From NCBI GenBank assembly GCA_001600615.1, contig BCKK01000007.1, positions 1,359,494-1,423,493 on the forward strand: a stretch of DNA of 64,000 nt. Reading direction: 5' to 3'. Source of the DNA: Dioszegia crocea. Taxonomy: Eukaryota > Basidiomycota > Tremellomycetes > Tremellales > Bulleribasidiaceae. Below the pieces are notes generated by a model. That model saw only the letters and a program-made list of their open reading frames with translations. It was not told the origin of the DNA and did not search any database. The position numbers and the translations under genes were made by a program. This document shows positions 1-11,744 of this stretch, one piece after another. Numbering within the stretch: position 1 is the stretch's first letter; every line of letters starts with the position of its first letter.

Positions 1-1
1 T

Positions 2-2641
2 GATCTCTGGGGTCCTGCGTCAGTCACATCCCTTGGCGGCAAGCGGTACTTTCTCACCTGCTATGACGACTTCTCCCATCACATCTCCGTCTACTTCCTC
101 GCCAGCAAATCACACGCTCTTGCTGCCTTGCGGACCCATATCGCGGGAGCGGAGAACCTTACTGGAGAGAGGGTCAAGATGATCAGGAGTGACGGAGGCG
201 GTGAATTTGTCAATGGAGCGGCTAAACTCTATTTTGAGGAGAAGGGAATACATCACGTGATCGTTCCTCCTGGTGCGCATGCCCAGAATGGCCGTGTAGA
301 GCGAGTACACCTTACCCTCCTCGACTCTGTTCGAACCTTCCTCGTTGACTCCGGTCTTCCCCTTCGCCTGTGGGCAGAAGCCACATCCCATGCCGCTTAC
401 CTCCGGAACCGAGTACCAGCCAAACCCTCCAACACCATCCCGGATGACCTGTGGTATGGAAAACCGAAGTCCCACAATCACCTTCAGCCCTTCGGCGCTT
501 CACTCTTCTACCGCCGCCACGAGGCCATCTCCAAGCTCGAACCCCGGTACTTAGAGGGTCGCCTGGTTGGCTACGTCTCCGGCTCGACGTCATACCGCGT
601 CTGGGACGACGACCGCCAAAGGATTATCACTACTCGTGATGTCATCTTCTCAAACTCCGTCGACGCCCGCGAGCGCCGGAGCGTCACTTTCGGCCCTGTC
701 GAAGAAGACCCCACTGTCCTGCCTGTCGGTGAGGGGGAGTCAGAGGATATTCCACCTCCAGCCATCGACATTGAGGTCAATGCCAATCCGCAGGATGGCG
801 TGCCTCGAGTTGAGCAGGATGGTGAGGAGCAGGTGGTGGATGAGATCCCTCGTGAATTCAGAGGCTGGGCGTACGAGGAGGATCCGCGATTCGCCCGTGC
901 CCGTGCTNCTTCACCTGAACTAGAAGACGCGCCACCTCCCGCTCGTACCCGCTCCGGTCACGCTCACGCCAATGCGGCGATCCCTTCCCCTGACGACTTT
1001 GACGATCCCCTTTACACAAACTTCGGCGCCGCGGCTGGTCATTTCTCTATTGCCATGGTCAGCGCTACCTCGGCCCATGACTCCCCCAACTCCTTTTCTC
1101 AGGCTCGGCACTCTACAGACTGGCCGCACTGGGAAATGGCCATGAAGGCTGAGATGGACAAGATGGAGAAGTACAAGGTCTGGGATGTAGTGGATAAGGA
1201 TTCAAGAATGAGAGTCGTTGGAGCGAGATGGGTGTACACTCGGAAGGTAGACGGGGTTACGGGTCTGCCCTCAAAGTACAAAGCGCGATGGGTCGCCAAG
1301 GGCTATTCCCAACTCGAGGGTGTCGACTTCACCGAGCTGTACGCTGGTGTCGCTCACAAGGATTCAATTCGAGTCTTTCTATCCCTAGTCAACCACTTTG
1401 ACCTCGAGTGCGACCAAGTCGACATCGTCGCCGCCTTCCTCAATGGCGATCTGGACGAGACCATACACATGGATCCTCCAGAGGGCTCAGACATCCCTTC
1501 CTCCAAAGTCCTGCGCCTTCGCAAATCCCTCTACGGTCTCCGTCAGTCCCCGCGCTGCTTCAACAAGGCGTTCGACAAGTGGCTGAGAGACGAGGGATTC
1601 TCGGCCACTCGGGCCGATTCCTGCCTATACACCCGCTCCGTCGATGGCAATTTCATCATGCTCTCTATCCACGTCGACGACCAGCTTATCGCTAGCAATT
1701 CCCGTGTTGCGCTTGATGCGTTCAAAGTCCAGCTCAACGCTCAATTCGAGTGCTCGGACTCGGGGCCGGTCAATTACTTCCTGGGCTTCAACGTCCACCG
1801 GGACCGTGCGCAGCGCAAGCTATATATCTCGCAGGAGCACTACGTCGAAGCCCTTCTTGACCGCTTTGGTCTGTCCGACTGCAACCCGTGCAAGATCCCT
1901 CTCCCCTCCGGCTTCAAGCCTCTTCCTGCCACCGACGCTGAATTTACCTCTGCTCGTCATCATCCCTATCCCCAAATCGTCGGCTCCATCCTGTACGCCG
2001 CTACCATCTCACGTCCCGATCTCGCTCATCCCGCGTCGGTACTCTCCCGCTACATCAGCAAGTGGAATGACTCCCACTACGCGGCAGCGAAGCATCTACT
2101 TCGGTACATGAGAGGTACATCGAGTCATTGCCTGACCTTTGATGCCAGTGCCGAAGGTCGGCTCATCCAAGGCTACGCAGATGCCGACTGGGGAGGTGAT
2201 TACGATACCCGGAGGTCCACTACTGGGTATCTTTTCATCGTCTGTGGCGGCATCGTTGCCTGGAAATCCCGTCGTCAGCCCACGGTCGCTCTCTCTACCA
2301 CTGAGGCCGAGTACATGGCCTCGGCCGATGCCACCCGTCAGGCTACCTGGCTCCGACTCCTCCTCGAAGATCTCAGCGTTGATCTACCTATCAACGAACC
2401 CATCTCCATCCGGAACGACAACAACGGTTGCATCGCCCTCTCCAAGAATCCCGTATATCACGAGCGCTCCAAACACATTGCGATGCGACATCACTATCTC
2501 AGGGAGAAGGTCGAGGACAACACTGTCCGTCTCGATTTCATCCCCTCTGCCAACAACCTAGCCGATCTCCTCACCAAGTCCCTCCCTCAGGTCACCTTCG
2601 ACCGGCTTCGGGATCTTATCGGTGTGGCAGCCAGGGGCTAG
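2..2641 (+). CDS. Copia-type Pol polyprotein (integrase, RT, RNase H), 5'-partial
   Basis: The frame is open from base 2, so translation begins outside the window; the first in-window ATG is not the true start. In order it encodes an integrase core (DLWGPA near the start, RSDGGGEF near 190-215, GRVERVH near 290-310, giving the D-D-E triad), the integrase C-terminal region, and a linker rich in acidic residues and proline. The reverse transcriptase follows (VARWVYTRK-like start near 1200, AFLNGDLDE near 1435, and HVDDQ at about 1670 in place of the common YVDD). The RNase H has ADADWGGD, STTEAEYMA and a late HIAMRHHYLRE block. The products copy element RNA into cDNA and integrate it. Codon 303 or so is unreadable because of the N at 908; no stop or frameshift was seen in the remainder. 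The integrase-before-RT order separates it from Ty3/Gypsy elements. Confidence 0.93.
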   Translation, partial: DLWGPASVTSLGGKRYFLTCYDDFSHHISVYFLASKSHALAALRTHIAGAENLTGERVKMIRSDGGGEFVNGAAKLYFEEKGIHHVIVPPGAHAQNGRVERVHLTLLDSVRTFLVDSGLPLRLWAEATSHAAYLRNRVPAKPSNTIPDDLWYGKPKSHNHLQPFGASLFYRRHEAISKLEPRYLEGRLVGYVSGSTSYRVWDDDRQRIITTRDVIFSNSVDARERRSVTFGPVEEDPTVLPVGEGESEDIPPPAIDIEVNANPQDGVPRVEQDGEEQVVDEIPREFRGWAYEEDPRFARARAXSPELEDAPPPARTRSGHAHANAAIPSPDDFDDPLYTNFGAAAGHFSIAMVSATSAHDSPNSFSQARHSTDWPHWEMAMKAEMDKMEKYKVWDVVDKDSRMRVVGARWVYTRKVDGVTGLPSKYKARWVAKGYSQLEGVDFTELYAGVAHKDSIRVFLSLVNHFDLECDQVDIVAAFLNGDLDETIHMDPPEGSDIPSSKVLRLRKSLYGLRQSPRCFNKAFDKWLRDEGFSATRADSCLYTRSVDGNFIMLSIHVDDQLIASNSRVALDAFKVQLNAQFECSDSGPVNYFLGFNVHRDRAQRKLYISQEHYVEALLDRFGLSDCNPCKIPLPSGFKPLPATDAEFTSARHHPYPQIVGSILYAATISRPDLAHPASVLSRYISKWNDSHYAAAKHLLRYMRGTSSHCLTFDASAEGRLIQGYADADWGGDYDTRRSTTGYLFIVCGGIVAWKSRRQPTVALSTTEAEYMASADATRQATWLRLLLEDLSVDLPINEPISIRNDNNGCIALSKNPVYHERSKHIAMRHHYLREKVEDNTVRLDFIPSANNLADLLTKSLPQVTFDRLRDLIGVAARG

Positions 2642-2677
2642 TCTATCTGGCTCATGGGTTACTCGTGCGAGGGGGGG

Positions 2678-3017
2678 TGTCAGAGTATGGTACGCCGAGT
2701 AACTCCGATGGCCCGTGGGGAAGATAAGGCGGAGCAGTTAAGGAGCAGGCCAAACGATAAGGATGCTTGGCGGTGTGGCGGAGTAGCGTTGGGATTGGCT
2801 GTTTCCTTCCTTATCATAGAGTTCTTATCAGTAGTGTTCTTGGCGTGTCAGTTCCGCAGCAGCTCGCCTTCAGTATTTAGTACAGCCGATAGAGTAGGGT
2901 AGTTAGCCATCGTCTCTATTCCCTACTCCTCTGTCGTAGTACTGAACCCTGGTTCAGGTGAGCCCATGCATCGTCTCTATTCCCTACTCCTCTGTCGTAG
3001 TACTGAACCCTGGTTCA
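2678..3017 (+). repeat. 3' LTR of the Copia element
   Basis: The LTR begins TGTCAGAG directly after the G tract that follows the Pol stop codon and is bounded by TG...CA. Two candidate ends exist because the last 50 bp are tandemly repeated: TTCA at 2953-2956 (LTR of 279 bp) or TTCA at 3014-3017 (340 bp). The 5' LTR is outside the window, so the end cannot be fixed by comparison here. If 3017 is right, the 5-bp target site duplicate would be GATTA. Confidence 0.75.
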
Positions 3018-3018
3018 G
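2908..3018 (+). repeat. Tandem duplication of the LTR 3' end (50-bp copies, 61-bp period)
   Basis: The 50 bp at 2908-2957 recur without mismatch at 2969-3018, separated by an 11-bp spacer (2958-2968). Both copies end CTGGTTCAG. This is a recent duplication of the terminal U5-like part of the LTR. Confidence 0.92.
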
Positions 3019-3578
3019 ATTAGCGTGCATATCCAACAGTGCATCTCGTCCCAGCGCTTGCAGTCCAGGTAGACGCCACTATCAGGGATGTCGGGCACTC
3101 CACTGTTCTGATCCCCACACGGGTACAGAAAGTCATCACTTGCCCTCAGCTGGAAGTTCAAATCGCCCTTGAAGTTGTCATTCACTTTGCCCTGAATGAG
3201 GCACTAGCGAGGAGTCAGCATGTATTCCTATAGATTCCTCGGAGTTTGAGCTTGGGACGAAGAGCTCACAGTGGCGCAGAAGGTCTTGTCCTTTATAGAC
3301 TGAGCGAAGTCCTCACCCTTCGCCTCCATGCCGCTCGGCAGCGGTACCACCTCGTGTGGTACGGTCCAACAGAATGACATTTTATTGTATTCGTCTTTCG
3401 TACTGACCATTCCGCCCTTGAGTCGGAATTCTTGCTTGGCCATACCATTTGATGCTCTCGGCCCGGTTATGGAAACAGAGCCTGCGTCGACAATGACTGA
3501 CCTTGCGTCGTATTTCGCCAGTGCCGAGTCGATGAACAGCAGAAACCCGAAGGTGGCGATAAGAGTGAAGGACAGCAT
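3015..3578 (-). CDS. Small secreted protein A (orphan family, 165 aa)
   Basis: There are two exons: 3270-3578 and 3015-3203, with a 66-nt phase-0 intron (3204-3269; donor GTGAGC, branch GCTGAC). Exon 1 starts with a clear signal peptide (MLSFTLIATFGFLLFIDSALA, cleavage after ALA), so the product should be secreted. Exon 2 begins with a Cys and carries DFLYPCGD, a motif shared with the next gene. No known domain or catalytic motif was recognised and the function is unknown. The stop codon TGA is the reverse complement of the terminal TCA of the Copia LTR, so the present C-terminus was set by the insertion or lies exactly at it. The gene is in the same orientation as its paralog at 3994-4585, 415 bp away. 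Confidence 0.75.
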
Positions 3579-3993
3579 CGGAAGGTATATGCGAAGTACT
3601 GTTAAGGTCTTGCTAAGGCTTCGAGAGTGTATCGGCTTTCTTGAATATATATCGCTGAAGGCAGTGACCTGTCAGCTATATATCAAGCTGTGACGGTCTT
3701 GTATGAAGATCCACCCTGGCGGCTCCGAGCTGTACCCTCGGTGTCCATTGTGCTTTCCCCTGGGCCCCTGAGCCCCTCTAGACCGTCAGTACATGTAGGA
3801 GAACTCGATGACCTCTGGCTTTGTCAATGTGTGAAGGGGAGTCACATCTGCAAAGGTGAAACCAGATGTATGTTCATTGTTCCATGGCCAAGATCCAATC
3901 AGTGTTCTGTATCAGTTCAGATAAAGTGCAGCATCGGATACAAGTACATTTGAGTTACGGTAGCGGCATGCTATGGCTTGCTTAGCTGATGAT

Positions 3994-4585
3994 CTACTGG
4001 AAAGGCTTGTTCAGGCAATCTGCCGCCTTGCCATTCCAGCTACAAACGATTTCCAGCCCCCTATGCGAGTCACCGCAAGGGTAGAGGAAGTCGGTAGTGG
4101 GAGCGAAATTGAATGTGATGTCTCCGTCACCTGTAAGCTTGCCATTGAAATGGCACTATTGATGTCAGTATGAACGCCGGCTGCGAAGCCAGTGCTGGTA
4201 ACACGATGTCGATACTCACAGTTGGGGCGAATTCAAACTCCACCAACTTTGGCATCTTGTCGCCCGAGGGCCCAAAATTGTACGTCTCTCCTGAAGGGTC
4301 CAAGTCATTACGGTGCAGGTAGGGAGTGAGTGCTTTGCCCGCCATGTTGACCTCTCCCGAGCCGCCATCAACTAAGTCGAAAATTGCCTCGCTCGCCCCT
4401 CCATTCCCACTGCCTGGAAACTGTACGCCCCCAAAGCCAATCACATGGACTTTGCGGGAATCTTTACTGGGTCCCTTCTTTCCCCTGGCCATCGGCTGCA
4501 GGCGAGCTGCGCTGCCGACCAAAGCGTGCGCAAGCGCTGGTAGCATAGAGAAAAGGACAAGGAGGGTGGTGGCGGGGGTGAACAT
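3994..4585 (-). CDS. Small secreted protein B (paralog of A, 175 aa)
   Basis: There are two exons, 4220-4585 and 3994-4155, with a 64-nt phase-0 intron at the same place as in gene A. The N-terminus is a signal peptide (MFTPATTLLVLFSMLPALAHA). Exon 2 starts with Cys and contains TDFLYPCGD, then two further Cys residues. The N-terminal exons of A and B have diverged strongly while the second exons are recognisably related. No enzymatic motif was seen; a structural or effector-like secreted role is possible but unproven. The region upstream (4586-5258) is a divergent promoter region shared with the MAP kinase gene and holds nothing else I can support. Confidence 0.75.
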
Positions 4586-5258
4586 TTGAGCGACTTAGAC
4601 TTAGTGTAGAGATCTGATTGGTAGAGTGTCTGTTGAGGTTTACTAATATCGACCTGACCTTGATAATTGGTATGTAGTTGAAATCTGGGAAAGGTAAGTA
4701 GCATTACAGGCAGCACCTTACTTATATGCCACTGTTCACCATCACAGCCACGGTGAACTTTGCCAATCAACCCCTGTCACCCTGGGCGCTCCTTTTCAAG
4801 CCTCCTGTCAGCTCCTTGTCCTTCAATCCTCCTTTGAGCCTTCTCCTGGGCGTATTTTTACACCCACGTCGAGCAACAGGTATTGTACTGCAACGCCCCC
4901 TCCATGCTGCTGCTGAAACGTGTGTGACTGCCACTCTGAGATCTGAAACATCACCGGAATGACTACTTTGGGGAATAATACGTAAGGACCAACTCTAACC
5001 TCCGAAGACGCGCTTGGAGCCTTTTGTCCACTATCAATTACTGTCCACTTCCGTATTGTACCTCTGATCGACACCTCCCCATCCCCCTAGAAGAGATACT
5101 ATATAGACCTTGTTCACTGTGTGCCTCGATACACAACTCCCCACACACCGGAATCATCCGAGTTCGACATTCGCCAAGCTTCCATTCCTCACGCCCTTGC
5201 CTGACTACCATACCTCCCGCCCCGTCTCGCCTCTCACATACCTGCCTGATCATACGCC
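4586..5258. other. Intergenic, divergent promoter region
   Basis: This 673-bp gap lies between secreted gene B (leftward) and the MAP kinase gene (rightward). The small open frames in it lack splice logic or recognisable motifs. A pyrimidine-rich stretch before 5258 is typical of a fungal 5' UTR. Confidence 0.6.
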
Positions 5259-7053
<1,795 letters not shown>

Positions 7054-7383
7054 GCTGAGGTATGGGCCTTGGGGCGGGGGTGAAGGCGTGTGGATATGGG
7101 ACAGGTACCCTATAAATAGGTTGTGTATTAAGATTCCTCAGCCTTGAGCTTGAGCGGCTAGCCCCTTGTTTTTGGTCATTATGAACTTTTATCTGTTCGA
7201 GCAATCTCCTTTATAGGGACTTCTGGATTGAATGGGAAGACACGGTTTATCGCACAGCGAAATGCAAACACTACGAGTAGTCCTCAAGATGCTGTATGAC
7301 GAACAAGCCCTGATATCCCAATGTGACATCTAGCACAGGCCTCTACAATTTCCCTATCTCCACACCCCTCACCCCGCAGCTAC

Positions 7384-10300
7384 CTAGCGGTGACTCCCTC
7401 GCCCATACTGTTCGTCCTCATCATCCCCCAACGCAAAAACAACTTCAGAAGCTCGATCAGACCCCAAACTAGCATCAGAACCTCTATGCCCAATACCACC
7501 CCTTTGTCCACCCAATGGCGGCGTATACCTTCCTTCCCCATCCACATCCCTCGCTTTCCCTTTCCCTTTGCGCAACCTCTTCCCTCTCGGACTTCCTAGA
7601 CCATCCTCCAGATTTAACGCGCCGAGCGGTACGCGTTCTTCTGCACTTCCATCGTCATTAAACCCACTGCCGCCGCCCCGATGTCTCAATGAGGCTTTAC
7701 GGCGGAAGAAGAAGTACAGGGCGACAATGGAGATTAGGATAAGGAGGATCATTAAGGCTGAACCGACATTGTAGGCTGCTGCAAAAGTATCAGCTTTATC
7801 CCGACGAGTATTTGGAAACGCAAGCCGTTCGGAAAAGCTCACCCTCCCAATCCGTATTTCCACCCTTCAAGAGCGGTATCCCAGCCGCAGCCGTAGTTGC
7901 CAATCCGATCCTGATCCGATCCACCGCGCCAACTTTGGACTTACTCGACGAGGCGATACCGGGTACGAGCGAGTAGTCAACTTCCATAAATCGGGTAATC
8001 ATGTCGTTTGTGACTTGTGGCACATCAAACCCGACCATGTGGGATGACTCATACACCTTTTCTTGTCAGCTTCTTGAGGTATGGCAATGATGACCGTACT
8101 ACTTCCCAGAGCTCACCTTGGCATATGTCAAATTCCGATGTGTTCGCCATGTCCCAACTTGCGTTCCATTTATAGACCATTCATCCGTCGTGGCATTCTA
8201 CCAGAGTCAGCTCCTCTTCCACTTCCAAATAATGGGAACCGTCCAACTCACGCCCATACCCTTCTTCCCATCCCAAATCAACCCATTACAAATCTTCTCA
8301 ATACCGACATAGTTACAAATCAAATCCTCAGCTCCGGCAAACATGAGGATAGGCACACCCGCCTCCAATATCCCAGGCAAGAGATCGGCGCTTGAGGGCG
8401 AGTTGTGTAATGTCAATTCGGACCCGACTCGACCGTCACATTCTACCCAGGCGGTTTCTTTCTGGTTGGCGTGTAGGGCGGAGACTACGTCTGGGCGCTG
8501 AGGGATCAGCTGGGGTCGGGGAGGGAGATGGGATTGGGAGATTGGGATAATGGGGGGCAAGAGGGGGAAGAGGCTGGGTTGAATGGGAGTTTGGAAGCTG
8601 AGTGGAATGGGGAAGTGAGAAACGTTGACTGGGTCAGGTCGGCGTCTGGAAGGGAGACGGGAAACGGTTGAGTGGGCGAAGTAGGTGAACAACTTACCCG
8701 AAGAAACTTGTAGAGATCACCCAGGTCTGGCGGCCAGTTCATACCGCACGCCGGCCAATCATCCACCAGTCTGACATCATAGACATTCATACAAGTCCTC
8801 TTGCCATTTGTCCTACGATATCAGCTCACAATACAGGCACACCTGCCATACAGCCTGACAAGACTTACTCATCCTCAAACGGACTAGTCACAGCACCCAT
8901 CATGGCCCCACACGACCCTCCCATATTTATAGGATGTTGACCGTTCTTCCGGCTGTTATCAATATCGGTTAGACAAGCTTCGAGTAATGCTTCCATCTCC
9001 TGTGCGGGCTACGGGGCGTCAGTTTTTGGCCTTATATCGCGAACAGATCCAGGTCAAACGGAAAACTCACTGCGCTGTCCTTCTTTATCAGACCCTTTTC
9101 GTACGCGAATTCAGCATACGCCGGGTATTGCTCGAACGAGTCGATCCAGCCGTTCCCGATTGCCAGACCGGCTAGTTTGAATTTGGGGAGGAGCTTGGTG
9201 GCGATAAGGCCTTTCGCTGTGGATGTTAGTTATACTCTGAAGGCGCTTGGTGAAGGGACAGGCGGAAGGGCAGACAGGGCAGAGCAAGAAGAAGGGTGAG
9301 GTATTCATGGAGAGGAAAGATCGGATGGCAAGGACAGGGGCGGTATGAAACATTCCAAGAGAGAATGAAGAATTGGATCCTATGAAAATAGCAACATACC
9401 AAAGTAAGGGATATATTGTCCCGCGAAGGATTCTCCAGCAAGATAGGTCTATTCTCGTTAGCTTTCAGCCCTGGAATACAGACTGCTCGTGAGAGCTCAC
9501 ATCTTGTCCAACTAGTTCAGGGAAGACATGATAGAAGTTTTGCAAGAATTGAATAAGATGCGCAGAACCCTAATAGATGTCAGCCAATGCGGCTCAATGC
9601 CCTTTTACCGAATTACGCGAAACTCACCTGGTCTAGGTCGTGTAGGTAGCCGTTTGTAGGAACAAAGGAATACCCTGTCCCTGGCGGTTGGTCGACTGAC
9701 ATTGTCAGCTTCTCCCGCAAGATCACAACACATAAAGCGAAGGACAACTTACTGAAGACAACAGTCGCAAACTCTTCCCATCCTCCTTCGACAAGCTCAA
9801 CCTCTACCAATCCAGATTTAGTCTTGCTCTCGCTGACTGTCCTGAATGGGCCTATTTCCATTAATGACCCATCGAAGGATGAGCATCCTGGACCGCCCTG
9901 GACAGGTCAGCTCATGCCACGCGATACATAACTCGGTACATCGAAGCTGACTCACATTGAACCACAGTATCACGCGTTGTTTCCCTGCTGCTCTTCTTGC
10001 TTTGATCATCATGAAGCTGTGAAGGTCAGCTATGGCGGGATAATCACCTCATGGCGCGCTGTCGAGCTCACAATAATGTCGCATCCACTCCTGTTGCGCC
10101 TTCTCCGCCACCTGCATCTGCGCCAGGATACGATGGGAGGTTTCCGGCATACACCTGGAGAGGATGTCTGCGATAATCAGCTTACATTACGGTGACCGTA
10201 GAAACGCATATGGCAGCTGAACGTACGTCGGATGCGTGGCAAGGTCCGGGATCCCAGGAAGCGAGGGCACAAAGAAGTTGGCAGCGACGGGCAGGTCTGT

Positions 10301-10490
10301 AATGGTGTCAGCTTTAATTGTCCCTCAGGGGGGCACGAACTAGCTCACTGGCTGATACTCCACGCTTGGGACGTGATGGCTCTCCACGCTTCTCTGTGAC
10401 ATCATGAGGTAGGCTGGAAGTATTCACGGGCGCAGAGAAGTCCAGAGGAAGGGAGCGGGGGAAGACTCGGGCATCGTATGCGGTGTTCAT
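7384..10490 (-). CDS. KEX1: KEX1-like serine carboxypeptidase (carboxypeptidase D)
   Basis: This intron-rich gene encodes an S10-family serine carboxypeptidase that removes C-terminal Lys/Arg left by Kex2 cleavage in the late Golgi. The oxyanion loop [17 protein letters not shown] is at about 9850-9903, [11 protein letters not shown] near 9690, the catalytic serine motif [12 protein letters not shown] near 9420-9455, the catalytic-Asp region [10 protein letters not shown] near 8320-8345, and the catalytic His in SHMVGFDVP near 8020-8045. A C-terminal transmembrane segment ([17 protein letters not shown], near 7710-7760) is followed by a basic then acidic cytosolic tail, as in KEX1 rather than soluble vacuolar CPY. 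The chosen start at 10490 gives no signal peptide; none was found upstream, so the first exon may be missing or mis-set. An N-terminal stretch runs into VYAGNLPSY before the catalytic domain. Confidence 0.88.
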
Positions 10491-11744
10491 CGTACCGCAA
10501 GCTCACGTCTGGAAGGGGGAGTTAGGGAGAGGTTCGGGGAGGGTGACGGGCTACACAGCTGAGAAACCACTCTACCGCTCGTCTATTGTGTATGGACAAG
10601 GATGAAGTAGAGAGGAAGGAGAACACAGAGGAATGCAACGCTATGATATGGTCGGAGTTGCTTCTTTGTCTGCTGGAACGCGTCCGAGCGGGTTTACGTA
10701 AAGCATCCTCCTGGCTGTGGAAATCCTGCTGCGTCTCAAGCTCGCGAGCTCGAGAGATACAACTCTAGATCGTGTCTAGGGAGATAGTAAAGACCCAGAT
10801 ATTTGGTTACGAGGCCATTAAACAAAAAGAGACAAGGAGAGGAGATCAATGAGACACCAGGAAAGGGCTAAGGCGCCAAGGTGGCTGAGGTGGGGAGTTG
10901 GAACTCAGTACTCAGTACTCATCATGCCTCAACCTCCTCCTCTAATCTGAATTCCAGAGAGAGCAAAGAGCAAGTAAGAAGATTGCATCGTACAACGATA
11001 CAAAGATACCATCGCTAAGAGTGTATCAAGAAGTTTTGGCGCTCCTGGCTCTACCGCAAATTAAAGAGCTGGAGTTTCCTATATTATCTCGAGGCATTAA
11101 TCCGTTCGTCTAGTGAATCTCTTGAGCGGTGCTCGTACGTCGGTAAGCTTGTACGGTACTGTGACAGAAGAGAAACCATGCTTTTTGATAAAGAAAAGAG
11201 AAGGAAGGGGGGCGAATTTGGCCTCTATATAGGGGCGGCGAGGGCAGGCTGGGCGGGGATGGCCGCCCAAGTTTGGCTGGAGGCGATATCCCAGCTTCCG
11301 GATCCAAGGTAATCCACGTCATGGAGCACCTGAAACGCCTCTAAAATTTCAGCGTTTCAAGTATGGGAGAGCCATCTATCCACCCTATACACCAGCCATA
11401 CTCAGCAGCTACCGCGTCAAGAGCCTCTGGAGCTGTCTGAGAACACCCAATAGCTAGTAAGTAAGGGTTCTGGAAGCTACTGTAGTGATAGGATCAATCT
11501 GGAAGCTGTACTTTTGCTGAATGAGTAGTACTTCCAACCCGCTTCCACCATATCTCATACCCCTGCCATTAACGCTTTGCCTCTGTAGCCGTCAGAGAAC
11601 ACCCAATAGCTTGTGGGTATTGGCTCTGGAAGCCACTATAGTGATAGGCTTGAAACGAAAGGTGTACACTTACTGATGGGACAGCTGCTCTGCTCCGCTC
11701 CACCCCATCTCACATCCTCGCCTTCCCCCCTCTTCCCATCCACA
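10491..11744. other. Intergenic, divergent promoters with an imperfect duplication
   Basis: About 1.25 kb lie between KEX1 (leftward) and the BMT6-like gene (rightward). There is no coding signal that I can support. The right part holds an imperfect duplication described separately. Confidence 0.6.
11423..11715. repeat. Imperfect tandem duplication, period about 156 bp
   Basis: GCCTCTG..AGC.GTC.GAGAACACCCAATAGCT starts at 11423 and again at 11579. The two units share GAACACCCAATAGCT, CTCTGGAAGC.ACT.TAGTGATAGG and a closing CCA.ATCTCA. Unit 2 ends about 30 bp before the BMT6-like start codon, so the duplication lies in its promoter or 5' UTR. Confidence 0.7.

Larger units (their letters stand above)
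1..3017 (+). mobile_element. Ty1/Copia LTR retrotransposon, 3' part
   Basis: The element runs off the left edge of the window, so its 5' LTR, gag and protease are not visible. What is seen is the Copia domain order integrase - reverse transcriptase - RNase H in one open frame, then a G-rich polypurine tract (2669-2677) and an LTR starting TGTCAGAGTATGG at 2678. The frame is undamaged apart from one ambiguous base, so the copy is probably young. Its right end touches the stop codon of a secreted-protein gene on the other strand. Confidence 0.9.

Noticed and set aside
3690..3953. Plus-strand frame of 87 codons between the two secreted paralogs
   Set aside because: No domain, no splice sites and poor composition; considered intergenic.
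11613..11744. Upstream in-frame ATG extending the BMT6-like protein by 44 residues
   Set aside because: It lies inside the imperfect promoter duplication, and the added residues show no conservation features; the ATG at 11745 gives the natural basic N-terminus.
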